In this document: piece by piece, positions 8,294-17,223 of the stretch | How the letters are laid out: each line of letters opens with the position of its first letter | Numbering within the stretch: position 1 is the first letter of the stretch | NCBI RefSeq assembly: GCF_003014535.1 | Contig: NZ_PYGD01000001.1 | Coordinates: forward strand, 1,364,001 to 1,428,000 | From: Taibaiella chishuiensis | GTDB taxonomy: Bacteria; Bacteroidota; Bacteroidia; Chitinophagales; Chitinophagaceae | Length of the DNA: 64,000 nt | Reading direction: 5' to 3' | Notes under the pieces: model-generated | What the model was told of the DNA's origin: nothing | The model's input: the letters and a program-made list of their open reading frames with translations, nothing else | The model's database searches: none | Program-made: the position numbers and the translations under genes

Positions 8294-9559
8294 GTGAAAT
8301 CAGTAGCATTCCACACATTAGGTTGTAAGCTCAACTACTCCGAAACATCTACCCTGGGGCGGATGATGGAGACCGAGGGCTTCGTGAAAAAAGAATTTGA
8401 GGACCATGCCGATGTGTATGTGATCAATACCTGTTCGGTTACCGAAAATGCCGATAAAGAATGCCGGCAACTGGTACGGCGTATCCAGCGCCGGGCGCCC
8501 GAGTCGCTGGTGGTGATCACCGGTTGTTATGCCCAGCTCAAACCCAAAGAGATCGCCGCTATCGAAGGCGTAGACCTGGTATTGGGCGCGGCCGAGAAAT
8601 TCAATATTGCCGAACACCTTAAAGAGCTGTCCAAAGGCGACAGCACCAAAATCTGCAGTTGCGATATCGAAGATGTGGAAGGCTTCCAGTCTTCGTTTTC
8701 GCTTACCGACCGTACCCGTACCTTTCTCAAGGTGCAGGACGGCTGCGATTATACCTGCAGCTTCTGTACCATACCCCTGGCGCGTGGCCATAGCCGCAGC
8801 GACAGTATCGAAGGGGTATTGCAGAATGTGGACGAGCTGGCTGCTGCCGGCGCCAAAGAGATCGTACTTACGGGTATCAACCTCGGCGATTTTGGTAAAG
8901 GCACCAATGGCGGTAAAAAAAGAGAGGAGTCCTTCTTTGAGCTGGTGCAGGCGCTGGATGAACATAATGGTATCGAACGCTACCGGATCTCTTCGATCGA
9001 GCCCAACCTGCTCAGCAACGAGATCATCGAATTTGTAGCCCAAAGCCGGCATTTTATGCCGCATTTTCATATCCCGCTGCAGAGCGGCAGTAACGAGGTG
9101 CTGGGTAAAATGCGCCGCCGTTACCGCAGGGAACTGTATGCCGAAAGGGTAGCCGCGATCAAAGCGCTGATGCCGCATTGCTGTATCGGGGTCGATGTGA
9201 TCGTAGGTTTCCCCGGCGAGACGGAAGAATTGTTCCGCGAGACTTTTGAATTCCTGCATGAACTGGAGGTATCCTATTTCCACGTATTTACCTACTCCGA
9301 AAGGGCCAATACGCTTGCGGTCGATATGCCCGATGCCGTGCCGATGCACGTACGCCACGAGCGGAACAAGATCCTGCGTAACCTGTCGTATCAGAAGATG
9401 CAGTACTTCACCGAGCAGCATCACGGACAGCAACGTAAAGTACTGTTCGAAAGCCCGTCCAACGGCATGCTCGAAGGGTATACCGACAATTATATCAAAG
9501 TAAAAACACCCCACCGCGAAGCCTGGCAGCACGCCATTGTAGACTGGACGCTGGCTTAA
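8294..9559 (+). CDS. mtaB: tRNA t6A37 methylthiotransferase MtaB
   Basis: A 421-residue radical-SAM methylthiotransferase that converts t6A37 to ms2t6A37 in tRNAs reading ANN codons. The N-terminal UPF0004 domain carries three cluster cysteines (C11 in TLGCKLN, C47 in NTCSVT, C78 in TGCYAQ). The radical-SAM domain has the CxxxCxxC motif at C151, C155 and C158 (GCDYTCSFC). The TLGCKLN start and overall length fit MtaB rather than MiaB or RimO. The start is a GTG; there is no better ATG, and the first residues MKSVAFHTLGCK align with the family. It stands alone, with a repetitive palindrome downstream. Confidence 0.93.
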   Translation: MKSVAFHTLGCKLNYSETSTLGRMMETEGFVKKEFEDHADVYVINTCSVTENADKECRQLVRRIQRRAPESLVVITGCYAQLKPKEIAAIEGVDLVLGAAEKFNIAEHLKELSKGDSTKICSCDIEDVEGFQSSFSLTDRTRTFLKVQDGCDYTCSFCTIPLARGHSRSDSIEGVLQNVDELAAAGAKEIVLTGINLGDFGKGTNGGKKREESFFELVQALDEHNGIERYRISSIEPNLLSNEIIEFVAQSRHFMPHFHIPLQSGSNEVLGKMRRRYRRELYAERVAAIKALMPHCCIGVDVIVGFPGETEELFRETFEFLHELEVSYFHVFTYSERANTLAVDMPDAVPMHVRHERNKILRNLSYQKMQYFTEQHHGQQRKVLFESPSNGMLEGYTDNYIKVKTPHREAWQHAIVDWTLA

Positions 9560-9604
9560 CAGGCGGCCGGGGCCGGACATGCTTTGCCTGTGCTTACGTT
9601 ATAT

Positions 9605-9703
9605 AAGGGATGAGATCCATTCGCTGTGCGATTTCAGGATGACAGTGCTCCGTGTTTTAAAGGTGCGCTGTCATCCTGAGCGAAGCGAAGGATCTCATCC
9701 CTT
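9605..9703. repeat. REP-like extragenic palindrome
   Basis: An imperfect inverted repeat of about 36-41-base arms around a 22-base loop. The left arm reads AAGGGATGAGATCC and ends in CAGGATGACAG. The right arm begins CTGTCATCCTGAG, contains CCTGAGCGAAGCGAAGG and ends GGATCTCATCCCTT. This sequence type recurs between genes in many bacterial genomes (recalled). Only one copy is in this window. It lies between the ends of the converging mtaB and feoB genes and could also end transcription. Confidence 0.75.
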
Positions 9704-9757
9704 TTGCAATACAGCAAGGGGGGATAGATTATGAGAGGGCGGTAAGTCATAAGTGGG

Positions 9758-11875
9758 TTACTTAGCCAATTGGTATACCAGCAGGGCTACAATATAGGCC
9801 AGGCCGGTCATATAGGCCAATTGGATCAGCGGCCATTTCCAGCTTTTGGTTTCGCGTTTAACGATAGCAATCGTGCTCATACATTGCATGGCAAAGGCAT
9901 AAAAGACCATCAGCGAGAGCCCGGTGGCCAGGGTGTATACCGGGCCGCCATCGGCACGCCTGGCTGCATGCATCTTTTCGCGCAGGGGTTTGCTGTTCTC
10001 GTCCGCGCCACCCACACTGTACAGCGTAGCCATGGTGCCTACAAACACCTCGCGGGCCGCGAAAGAAGAGATCAAGGCTATACCCATTTTCCAATCATAA
10101 CCCAGCGGGCGTATCGCGGGTTCTATGGCTTTGCCCATAATGCCGGCATACGATTGTTCCAGCTTTTCGCTGCCCTGCTGTTCTTTTTGTTCCTCGGTAA
10201 GGCTGCCTTGTTGCTCGGCCAGCTGTTCGTATTTCAGTTGTACGGCATCCATTTTTGCGGCGGGACCATAACTGGCCAGGGCCCAGAGGATCAGCGATAT
10301 GACCAGGATCACTTTACCGGCATCGGTTACAAAGATCTTCGCTTTTTCAAACATGGTAATCAGGGCGTTCTTCCAGCGGGGCGCGCGGTATACCGGCATC
10401 TCCATCAGGAAGATGCTGTGTTCGCGGCTCTTCATAATCCAGCCCAGTATACGCGCTACGATCAGGGCGGTTACAAAGCCCAGCAGATACATGCCCATCA
10501 TCACCAGGGCCTGCAGGTTGAAGATGCCGAAGATATACCGCTCGGGTATAACCAATGCGATCAGGATGGTATAGATCGGCAGGCGGGCCGAACAGCTCAT
10601 AAAAGGGGTAACAAGTATGGTGATCAGCCGTTCTTTACGGTTCTCGATCGTACGGGCGGCCATTACCGCCGGGATGGCGCAGGCCATGCCACTGATCAGC
10701 GGCATTACCGAACGGCCGTTCAGGCCTACCGAACGCATCAGCCGGTCGGTAAGAAAACTGATACGGGCCATGTACCCGCTGTCTTCCAGCAGGGTAATGA
10801 TTCCGAATAATAAAGCGATCTGCGGGATAAAAATAACGACCCCGCCAATACCGGCCAGCAGGCCATTGACCAGCAGGTCGCTCCACCAGGCTTCGGGCAG
10901 CAGACCGGCCGCTTGTCCCTGCAGGAAGGCAAAACCATTCTCGATCCAGCTCATCGGGTAACTGGCCAGCCAGAATACGCACTGGAACATCAGGAAGAGC
11001 ACCAACAGCAAAATAACATTGCCCCAAACGCGGTGCAGCAGGATCTTATCCAGCCGCTCGGTAAACTGCTCCTTACGGGTCGGTACCCCTTCTGTTACGG
11101 TTCTCTGTACGATGTCGCCGATACGCCGGTAACGGGCCATTACTTCCTCGGCCTGTATCCGTGCTTTCAGGAATCTTTTTTTCTTGATCACCGTAGCAAT
11201 CTGTTGTTGCTGATCGGCGGTCAGGAATTCGATTTTATCGTTGGCAGAGGCAATATGTAAAGCAGCATAGTCGCTGGCTACGCCCGATATGGCCCGTATG
11301 TCCTGCAGGGCTTCGCCGGCCAGCGGCGTAACCGGTGCAAAATCGGGTTCGGGAATAAATTCGGTATGGTGAAAAGATGCGATTGTTTTTTTAAGTGCGC
11401 TCAGTCCCTTGTTCTTCCTGGGGTTGATCGCCACCACGGGGATACCCAGTTCCTGTTGCAGGGCTTCCATATCTACCGATATGCCTTTTGAATCGGCAAT
11501 GTCCAGCATGGACAGGGCCAGGATTACCGGCAGTTTCAGGTCGATGATCTGCGAACAGAACAGCAAGCTGCGTTTGAGGTTGGCGGCATCGGCCACGATC
11601 ACGACCAGGTCGGGACGGTCTTTGCCGTAAGGGTTGAGCAGTACTTCGTAAGCGACATATTCGTCGGCACTTTTGGGATAGAGGCTGTAGGTGCCCGGCA
11701 GGTCGATGATTTTGGCTTTAATATCGGCGCTGATCTGGGCGCGCCCGGTCTTTTTGTCCACGGTTACGCCCGGGAAGTTCCCTACCTTCTGGTTCAGCCC
11801 TGTTAATGCGTTGAACAGGGAGCTTTTCCCGCTATTGGGATTACCGGCTAATGCTATCTTAAAGAAGTCACTCAT
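9758..11875 (-). CDS. feoB: Ferrous iron transport protein B
   Basis: A 705-residue FeoB, the inner-membrane Fe(II) transporter. An N-terminal G domain has G1 GNPNSGKSS (residues 11-19) and G3 DLPG (58-61), followed by the GDI-like helical region and a membrane domain with the two gate segments and repeated SCSARLPIY and AREVFVG motifs. Length is normal. No FeoA gene lies on either side and no FeoA domain is fused to the ends, so FeoA must be elsewhere or absent. A TATCTTTG promoter element sits only 11 bases before the start codon, which predicts a very short leader. No clear Fur-type operator was recognised. Confidence 0.96.
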   Translation of the reverse strand: MSDFFKIALAGNPNSGKSSLFNALTGLNQKVGNFPGVTVDKKTGRAQISADIKAKIIDLPGTYSLYPKSADEYVAYEVLLNPYGKDRPDLVVIVADAANLKRSLLFCSQIIDLKLPVILALSMLDIADSKGISVDMEALQQELGIPVVAINPRKNKGLSALKKTIASFHHTEFIPEPDFAPVTPLAGEALQDIRAISGVASDYAALHIASANDKIEFLTADQQQQIATVIKKKRFLKARIQAEEVMARYRRIGDIVQRTVTEGVPTRKEQFTERLDKILLHRVWGNVILLLVLFLMFQCVFWLASYPMSWIENGFAFLQGQAAGLLPEAWWSDLLVNGLLAGIGGVVIFIPQIALLFGIITLLEDSGYMARISFLTDRLMRSVGLNGRSVMPLISGMACAIPAVMAARTIENRKERLITILVTPFMSCSARLPIYTILIALVIPERYIFGIFNLQALVMMGMYLLGFVTALIVARILGWIMKSREHSIFLMEMPVYRAPRWKNALITMFEKAKIFVTDAGKVILVISLILWALASYGPAAKMDAVQLKYEQLAEQQGSLTEEQKEQQGSEKLEQSYAGIMGKAIEPAIRPLGYDWKMGIALISSFAAREVFVGTMATLYSVGGADENSKPLREKMHAARRADGGPVYTLATGLSLMVFYAFAMQCMSTIAIVKRETKSWKWPLIQLAYMTGLAYIVALLVYQLAK

Positions 11876-11886
11876 GAATGTGGGCG

Positions 11887-11894
11887 CAAAGATA
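11887..11894 (-). promoter_or_regulatory. Promoter -7 element for feoB
   Basis: TATCTTTG on the minus strand fits TAnnTTTG. It ends 11 bases from the feoB start codon, so the transcript leader should be under about 8 bases. Confidence 0.55.
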
Positions 11895-11968
11895 GGAAAT
11901 ACCGGAGGCTGGTATAACGTTTGTCACAGAAGAAATGACAATGAAAAAAATAAGTTAAGCGCCTGGTT

Positions 11969-12694
11969 TTAACGGTCGTTGGCGACCACCTGGGCTTTCC
12001 ACATCATATCGAACACCTTTTGTTTCAGACCCTGTACATCGTTGGGCAGGAATTCGGCAATGTCTACTTCTGGCAGGAATATAGCGCGGTTAATACCGGC
12101 ATTCCAGCTCCAGAAGCTGCTGTAGTGCCAGCGCTTATAGGTATCGGGAAAGATAACGGGCAGGATAGGCGTGCCGGTTTTAAGGGCCAGCCTGAAAGCG
12201 CCGTCGTAAAAGCTTTTCAGCGGTTCGCCGGTTTCGTTAAAGGTGCCTTCGGGAAAGATGAAGATACTGCCTTCGCGTTGCAGGCTGCGGCGTAGCAACT
12301 GCATGCTCCGCGACTTGCTTTTGGTATCGCTCCGGTCGACCAGTACGGCCATCTGTTTATACAGGAAGCCGAACAGTGGTATGCGCGCCAGTTCTTTTTT
12401 GGCCAGGGGCCTTACGAAAAAAGGAATGGTGCGGAAGATGAGCGGCGTATCGAGATAGGAGATATGATTGGCTACTACGACATAGTTCCTGCCGCGCTGC
12501 GGCTTTTGCAGGTACTCTCTTCTTGCCGGCATCCCGATCAGGAAAAACCAGACATAACTCCAGCCCCGTATCAGTTGCCATATGGCTTTGCGGCCCCAGG
12601 CGCCGAAGAAACTGAAGAGTATGAAAAAGGGGAACAGCAGTAAAAAAAAGACAACAAAAACGACGATGCAATAGGTCGTATAGAAATAACGCAA
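11969..12694 (-). CDS. plsC: 1-acyl-sn-glycerol-3-phosphate acyltransferase (PlsC family)
   Basis: A 241-residue lysophospholipid acyltransferase that adds the second acyl chain to make phosphatidic acid at the inner membrane. The catalytic NHxxxxD box is NHISYLD (H77, D82) and the second block FPEGTF is at residues 147-152. The N-terminus has one long hydrophobic segment (residues 8-30) as usual. Bacteroidota carry several PlsC paralogues, so it could instead be a lipid-A- or ornithine-lipid-type acyltransferase. It has its own short intergenic space on both sides and is read in the same direction as feoB. Confidence 0.88.
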   Translation of the reverse strand: MRYFYTTYCIVVFVVFFLLLFPFFILFSFFGAWGRKAIWQLIRGWSYVWFFLIGMPARREYLQKPQRGRNYVVVANHISYLDTPLIFRTIPFFVRPLAKKELARIPLFGFLYKQMAVLVDRSDTKSKSRSMQLLRRSLQREGSIFIFPEGTFNETGEPLKSFYDGAFRLALKTGTPILPVIFPDTYKRWHYSSFWSWNAGINRAIFLPEVDIAEFLPNDVQGLKQKVFDMMWKAQVVANDR

Positions 12695-12736
12695 AACGCT
12701 CTTTTTAAAATTTGTGTACCGGGAAACGGTACTGCT

Positions 12737-13207
12737 TTACACTCTGGGCATCCAGCCCCGATGCAGCGCCTCGCGGAACGGCCATGGGATCGATGCCAGG
12801 ATCACGATCAGTGCGATCAGGAAGCACCAGAAGGCCTTGCTGAACTTCTGTTTATCCGGTCCGGCTTTCTTGGTAGCAGCATAACCGACATGCACCAGGA
12901 CAACACCGATGAGCATGCCAACGATATGTTCCAGGGCAAAAAAGCGATACTCAGGCACTTTCATGACTGCGCCGAACCCCTGGTTTTGAATGTTCTTGAT
13001 GCCCAGGGCTCCCACAAAATACAGGTACAGGCCTACCAGCAGCTGCAGGTCCATCGTGATCAGGAAAAACAATGCAGGACGTTTATCGGAACCTGTAAAA
13101 CTTTTACCGCCGTTTCTGCCAGCTGCCATCTTAACAATGGCCCATATAGCTACGATTAATACGATCCAGCGTAAAACGCTGTGCAGGTGTAACATTCCGG
13201 TATACAT
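12737..13207 (-). CDS. Four-helix membrane protein, cytochrome-b-like
   Basis: A 156-residue membrane protein with four predicted helices. Histidines occur in or next to helices: LHLHSVLRW at the start, LEHIVGM and VLVHVGY in helix 3, and HRGW at the end. Proteins of this type in Bacteroidota are often labelled cytochrome B-like, and the paired helix histidines are compatible with haem binding, but this is not proven. A methionine four codons in is an alternative start. No respiratory genes are adjacent. Confidence 0.65.
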   Translation of the reverse strand: MYTGMLHLHSVLRWIVLIVAIWAIVKMAAGRNGGKSFTGSDKRPALFFLITMDLQLLVGLYLYFVGALGIKNIQNQGFGAVMKVPEYRFFALEHIVGMLIGVVLVHVGYAATKKAGPDKQKFSKAFWCFLIALIVILASIPWPFREALHRGWMPRV

Positions 13208-13337
13208 AGTTATGCTGTTTTGATAAAGGAGCCCTGCAGGGCCGGGAATTAAGGTATAAAAATGGCATAAAGGAATGTGGGGCTTTCGTCCCGCATTGCC
13301 CTTATGCTATTTTTTTATTTTTCGCGGACAATAAAAA

Positions 13338-13715
13338 TTATCCTACTAATGCTTCGTATGCTTTGGCATCCATCAGGCTTTCTACCTGAGAAAGATCGCT
13401 GATCTTCATTTTTACCATCCAGCCTTCGCCGTAAGGATCCTGGTTTACAGATTCCGGTGCGGAAGCCAGGTCCGGGTTTACTTCGGTGATCGTTCCTGAT
13501 AAAGGAAGGTAGAGGTCCGACACGGTTTTTACAGCTTCTACAGAGCCAAAAATGTCGTGCGCATTCAGCGACTGACCTACGGTTTCGATTTCCACATATA
13601 CGATATCGCCCAGTTCGCGTTGTGCAAACTCGGTAATACCGATAGTTGCCGTATCGCCTTCAATTAACACCCATTCGTGATCTTTGGTGTATTTCAGATT
13701 TTCAGGAAAGTTCAT
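13338..13715 (-). CDS. gcvH: Glycine cleavage system H protein
   Basis: A 125-residue H protein that carries the lipoyl-bound aminomethyl group between the P, T and L proteins of the glycine cleavage system. The lipoylation site is K63 in SVEAVKTVSD. The N-terminus (NLKYTKDHEWV) and the DPYGEGWMVKM stretch are diagnostic. A frame extending upstream by 24 codons was rejected because the extension is hydrophobic, overlaps the antiporter gene and is absent from the family. The other gcv genes are not in this window, which is common in Bacteroidota. Confidence 0.95.
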   Translation of the reverse strand: MNFPENLKYTKDHEWVLIEGDTATIGITEFAQRELGDIVYVEIETVGQSLNAHDIFGSVEAVKTVSDLYLPLSGTITEVNPDLASAPESVNQDPYGEGWMVKMKISDLSQVESLMDAKAYEALVG

Positions 13716-13786
13716 TTTAATAAGAATTTTATGGGGCGAAAATAAGAGAAAAAAATCACAAAGCGGAAAAATAACCGCGGGCCGCA

Positions 13787-15043
13787 TCAGGCATCAACAC
13801 TCCTGCGCAGCTCTTTGGTAGAGGTAAGCCTGCCCACGGTAAGTCCCTGCACGATAATCGAGAACAATACGATAAAATACGTGATGGCCAGGAATACATT
13901 TTTGTTGAGGTAATCGTCGATAGAAAGGGCCAGGGCAATGGACACACCGCCCCGCAGGCCTCCCCATACAAGGATGGTAATCGTTTTACGGTCAAACTTA
14001 TTGTTACGGAACGGGATCAGTTTGGTGGGGATCCAGATCGAAAGCAAACGGGCAAAGAGCACGATAGCGATCGAGAGCAAGCCTACTTTCCAGTACAGGC
14101 CCAGGTCGGGGATAATGATCAGTTCCAGGCCGATGATCAGGAACAGGATGGCGTTCATGATCTCGTCGACCAGTTCCCAGAACTTATCCAGGTAGTCTTT
14201 AGACACGGCCGACATAGCCCGGGTACGGCCCAGGTTGCCCACTACAAGCCCTGCCGCAACCATGGCCAGTGGCCCCGACATATGCAGGCTGTGCACGATC
14301 AGGTAACCGCCCATTACGATCGCCAGGGTGATCAGTACGTCTACTTTATAGTTGTCGACTTTTTTCATCATTACCGAACCGATAAAGCCCAGCAGCAGGC
14401 CGATGGCCAGGCCCCCGATGGCCTCCTTGGCGAGCAGCATGCTGATGCTGCCGAACGACAGGTCCACATCCTTGCCCTGGGCTACCTGCAGCAGGGTTAC
14501 GAATACCACAACCGCCACACCGTCGTTAAAAAGCGACTCGCCGGCTACTTTGGTCTCCAGCGATTTGGGTACGCCGGCCTGTTTCAGGATGCCCAATACG
14601 GCAATAGGGTCGGTAGGCGAGATCAGTGCGCCGAATACCAGGCACTGGATAAAGGGAATATTGAAATGCAGCATCTGCAGGGCATAATACGACAGGATAC
14701 CGACCACGAAGGTGGAGATGATCACACTGACGGTCGAAAAGACGACCACCGGGATACGTTGCTCCCGCAAGTCGCTCATATTGATATGGATGGCCCCGGC
14801 AAACAGCAGGAAGTTCAGCATGGCGCCCATCAGGATATCGGAAAAATCGAAGCCGCTGAGCAGGCGGGAGAAGCGGTCGAAGGTATGCGGGAAAATATTC
14901 TCAGTGGCGATAAGTCCAAGGGACACAAGCAATGCGATCACCATGATGCCGATGGTTGCCGGCAGTTTGAGGAAGCGCGCGTTGAGGTAGGAAAAAATAG
15001 CACAGAGAACGATAAGTGCAGAAAAAGAGTAGTACAATTCCAT
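13787..15043 (-). CDS. Cation/proton antiporter, CPA1 (NhaP-type) family
   Basis: A 418-residue inner-membrane protein with about twelve helices, of the monovalent cation:proton antiporter 1 family. Key motifs are FAGAIHI (81-87), SPTDP (142-146) and ESLFNDG (169-175), where the aspartates form the ion-binding centre. No C-terminal RCK or cNMP domain is attached. The start was placed at MELYYSF because the upstream extension is charged and not part of helix 1. The gene is divergent from panD. Sodium or potassium selectivity cannot be told from the sequence. Confidence 0.9.
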   Translation of the reverse strand: MELYYSFSALIVLCAIFSYLNARFLKLPATIGIMVIALLVSLGLIATENIFPHTFDRFSRLLSGFDFSDILMGAMLNFLLFAGAIHINMSDLREQRIPVVVFSTVSVIISTFVVGILSYYALQMLHFNIPFIQCLVFGALISPTDPIAVLGILKQAGVPKSLETKVAGESLFNDGVAVVVFVTLLQVAQGKDVDLSFGSISMLLAKEAIGGLAIGLLLGFIGSVMMKKVDNYKVDVLITLAIVMGGYLIVHSLHMSGPLAMVAAGLVVGNLGRTRAMSAVSKDYLDKFWELVDEIMNAILFLIIGLELIIIPDLGLYWKVGLLSIAIVLFARLLSIWIPTKLIPFRNNKFDRKTITILVWGGLRGGVSIALALSIDDYLNKNVFLAITYFIVLFSIIVQGLTVGRLTSTKELRRSVDA

Positions 15044-15220
15044 AGTTAATTCAAATAGCCTTAAATCGTTAGCGAAGGCTGCAAAGGTACGAAAATGCAT
15101 TTTTTAGGCCCGGGAACGCATGATTCCTGCACGGGTATTGCCATAGCGCCGGTTTTACCCCTGCTCCGGCAGCATCCGGCCGGGAGCAGATCAACACGGG
15201 TCATTGTTATTAATTCTTTG

Positions 15221-15228
15221 TAACTTTG
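15221..15228 (+). promoter_or_regulatory. Promoter -7 element for panD
   Basis: TAACTTTG followed by CGGC is a full match to TAnnTTTG, 23 bases before the chosen panD start. No well-spaced -33 box is obvious. Confidence 0.5.
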
Positions 15229-15251
15229 CGGCGCAAAACTTTGTATGCCTT

Positions 15252-15596
15252 ATGCAGATTCAAGTAATGAAATCCAAGTTGCACCGTGTGACGGTTACAG
15301 AGGCCGATCTGAATTATATCGGCAGCGTAACCATTGACGAGGACCTGATGGATGCAGCTAATTTTATTGAGCATGAAAAAGTACAGATCGTTAACATCAA
15401 CAATGGCGAACGACTGGAAACTTATATCATTAAGGGTGTCCGCGGCAGCGGAAAAATATGCCTTAACGGACCGGCCGCCCGTAGGGTAAGTCCCGGCGAC
15501 CTGGTAATCATCATTTCCTATGGCCTGATGGATTTTGAAGAGGCGAAGTCTTTTAAACCTACGGTTATTTTCCCGAAAGAAGGCAATAAGCTTTAA
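15252..15596 (+). CDS. panD: Aspartate 1-decarboxylase
   Basis: A 114-residue pyruvoyl enzyme making beta-alanine from aspartate for pantothenate and CoA. It is made as a proenzyme that cleaves itself between G24 and S25 (YIGSVTID here), creating the pyruvoyl group. Starting at [13 protein letters not shown] places the cleavage site exactly at residues 24-25 as in the family; an upstream start would lie inside the promoter. NGPAARR (about 72-78) is also conserved. panC is not adjacent. A flippase-like gene follows 93 bases later. Confidence 0.95.
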   Translation: MQIQVMKSKLHRVTVTEADLNYIGSVTIDEDLMDAANFIEHEKVQIVNINNGERLETYIIKGVRGSGKICLNGPAARRVSPGDLVIIISYGLMDFEEAKSFKPTVIFPKEGNKL

Positions 15597-15689
15597 GCGG
15601 TTATACGGCGCGGTGCCAGACACTGCCGCCGCAGGCTGCCCGCAAGCCGGGATATACCAAGATTAACACCGAACCCTATAGCATACACC

Positions 15690-16691
15690 ATGTCAAAAAA
15701 GACGGCATCTACTATCCTGCAACTGATTGTTTTCCTGGGTCTCGGCGTTGCGTTGATCCTCTGGCGATACCAGGCCATCAACGAAACCGAGAAAAAGGCC
15801 ATGTTCGAGGCCTTTTCGCATGTACGCTGGTGGCTGGGCGTACCTATCCTGGTCATTGGTTTCCTGTCGCACCTGTTCAGGGCCCTGCGCTGGAAACAGC
15901 TGTTACAACCCCTCGATATTTATCCCTCTGTTCCCAATATTACGTTTTCCGTACTGATCGGTTACCTGGCCAATGCCCTGGTGCCGCGCCTGGGCGAGGT
16001 AGCCAAGTGTACCGTGCTGGCCAAATACGAAAAGGTACCCGCCGATAAACTGGTCGGTACGATCATTGCCGAACGGGCCTTCGACCTCGTATGCCTGGTG
16101 CTTATCCTGTTTATCACCCTGGGCCTCCAGTACAATATCATTTACCCTTTTGCCCGCGATCTTTATATGAAACTGTTTACCGACAGTTCGGGTAACTTTA
16201 TCTGGTTGCGGATCGTCATAGCCCTGGCCATCGCGCTGGGCGGGATCCTGGCTATCGTATTGCTGTACCGCAAGATCAAAAACTCCAAGGTAGGGCATAT
16301 TATCAAAGGCATCGGCGAAGGACTTAAAGCCATCGGGCAGGTAAAACGTAAAGGCGTATTCCTGTTATACAGCCTGCTCATCTGGAGTATGTACACCCTG
16401 GCGGTAGTCGTTGGTTTTTATGCGCTGCCCGAAACCGAACACATTACACCGCTGGCCGGCCTGGCCGTTATTACCTTCGGCAGCGTGGGTATGATCGCTA
16501 CGCCCGGTGGTATTGGCGCTTACCCGGTAATCGTGGCGCAGGTATTGCTGCTCTATGGTATCAGCGAAGGTATAGGCCTGGCCTATGGTTGGGTAAGCTG
16601 GGCTGCACAAACGGCCATCGTGGTATTGCTGGGTTTATTATCACTTATTTTATTGCCGCTCTATAATCGCAATCAAAATGCAAAAGCTTAA
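15690..16691 (+). CDS. Lysylphosphatidylglycerol synthase TM-region / flippase-like protein
   Basis: A 333-residue membrane protein with seven to eight helices of the UPF0104 (LPG_synthase_TM) family, related to the flippase half of MprF but without the aminoacyl-transferase domain. Visible family features are FLSHLFRALRWKQLL near residues 53-67, the NALVPRLGEVAKC segment (about 94-106) and TPGGIGAYP (about 271-279). It overlaps rfaE2 by 14 bases and follows panD, an order common in Bacteroidota. The lipid moved is unknown. Confidence 0.85.
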   Translation: MSKKTASTILQLIVFLGLGVALILWRYQAINETEKKAMFEAFSHVRWWLGVPILVIGFLSHLFRALRWKQLLQPLDIYPSVPNITFSVLIGYLANALVPRLGEVAKCTVLAKYEKVPADKLVGTIIAERAFDLVCLVLILFITLGLQYNIIYPFARDLYMKLFTDSSGNFIWLRIVIALAIALGGILAIVLLYRKIKNSKVGHIIKGIGEGLKAIGQVKRKGVFLLYSLLIWSMYTLAVVVGFYALPETEHITPLAGLAVITFGSVGMIATPGGIGAYPVIVAQVLLLYGISEGIGLAYGWVSWAAQTAIVVLLGLLSLILLPLYNRNQNAKA

Positions 16692-17169
16692 AAAAGAACT
16701 GGTACAGGATAAGATCATGTCCCGCGAGGCGCTCGCACACCTCTGCGCCGGCTGGAAAGTGAAAGGGTATAAAATTATATTTACCAATGGCGTTTTCGAT
16801 ATCCTGCACCAGGGGCATATCCGCTTGCTGCTGGATGCCGCAGAGCTGGGACATAAGCTGGTCGTAGGCCTTAATACCGATGCTTCTGTAAAAAGGCTCA
16901 AAGGCGAAAGCCGCCCGGTTAATGCCGAAGATTCCCGCGCCCTGCTGATGGCAGCTCAACTTTACGTCGATGCCGTATGTCTTTTTGAAGAAGATACCCC
17001 GCTGGAGCTTATCGAAGCCATACGTCCCGATGTGATCGTTAAGGGCGGCGATTATACGCCCGGTACCGTAGTCGGCGCCGATGTGGTAAAAACTTATGGC
17101 GGCGAGGTGGTAATCGTACCTACCGTTGAAGGTTATTCCACCACCCATATCATCAACAGCCTGAAATAG
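16678..17169 (+). CDS. rfaE2: D-glycero-beta-D-manno-heptose 1-phosphate adenylyltransferase
   Basis: A 163-residue nucleotidyltransferase that makes ADP-heptose precursor for lipopolysaccharide core. The HxGH catalytic motif is HQGH at residues 44-47 within TNGVFDILHQGHIRLL, and VKGGDYTPGTVVGAD and EGYSTTHII follow as in the stand-alone RfaE domain 2. The kinase half (RfaE1/HldA) is not fused and not nearby. The start overlaps the end of the flippase-like gene, indicating co-transcription. Confidence 0.92.
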   Translation: MQKLKKELVQDKIMSREALAHLCAGWKVKGYKIIFTNGVFDILHQGHIRLLLDAAELGHKLVVGLNTDASVKRLKGESRPVNAEDSRALLMAAQLYVDAVCLFEEDTPLELIEAIRPDVIVKGGDYTPGTVVGADVVKTYGGEVVIVPTVEGYSTTHIINSLK

Positions 17170-17210
17170 GGCCATTGCCTATATCAATGCGCCGGCCGCA
17201 AGGGTATTCG

Positions 17211-17218
17211 TATATTTG
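17211..17218 (+). promoter_or_regulatory. Promoter -7 element for paaD
   Basis: TATATTTG fits TAnnTTTG and ends five bases before the ATG of the paaD gene. The transcript would therefore begin at or next to the start codon. Confidence 0.5.
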
Positions 17219-17223
17219 TAAAC

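Noticed and set aside
8318-9580. A 420-codon minus-strand frame opposite mtaB
   Set aside because: mtaB has all three cluster cysteines plus the radical-SAM motif; the antisense frame resembles nothing.
13716-13787. A 24-codon N-terminal extension of GcvH
   Set aside because: It overlaps the antiporter stop region, is hydrophobic, and is absent from H proteins of standard length.
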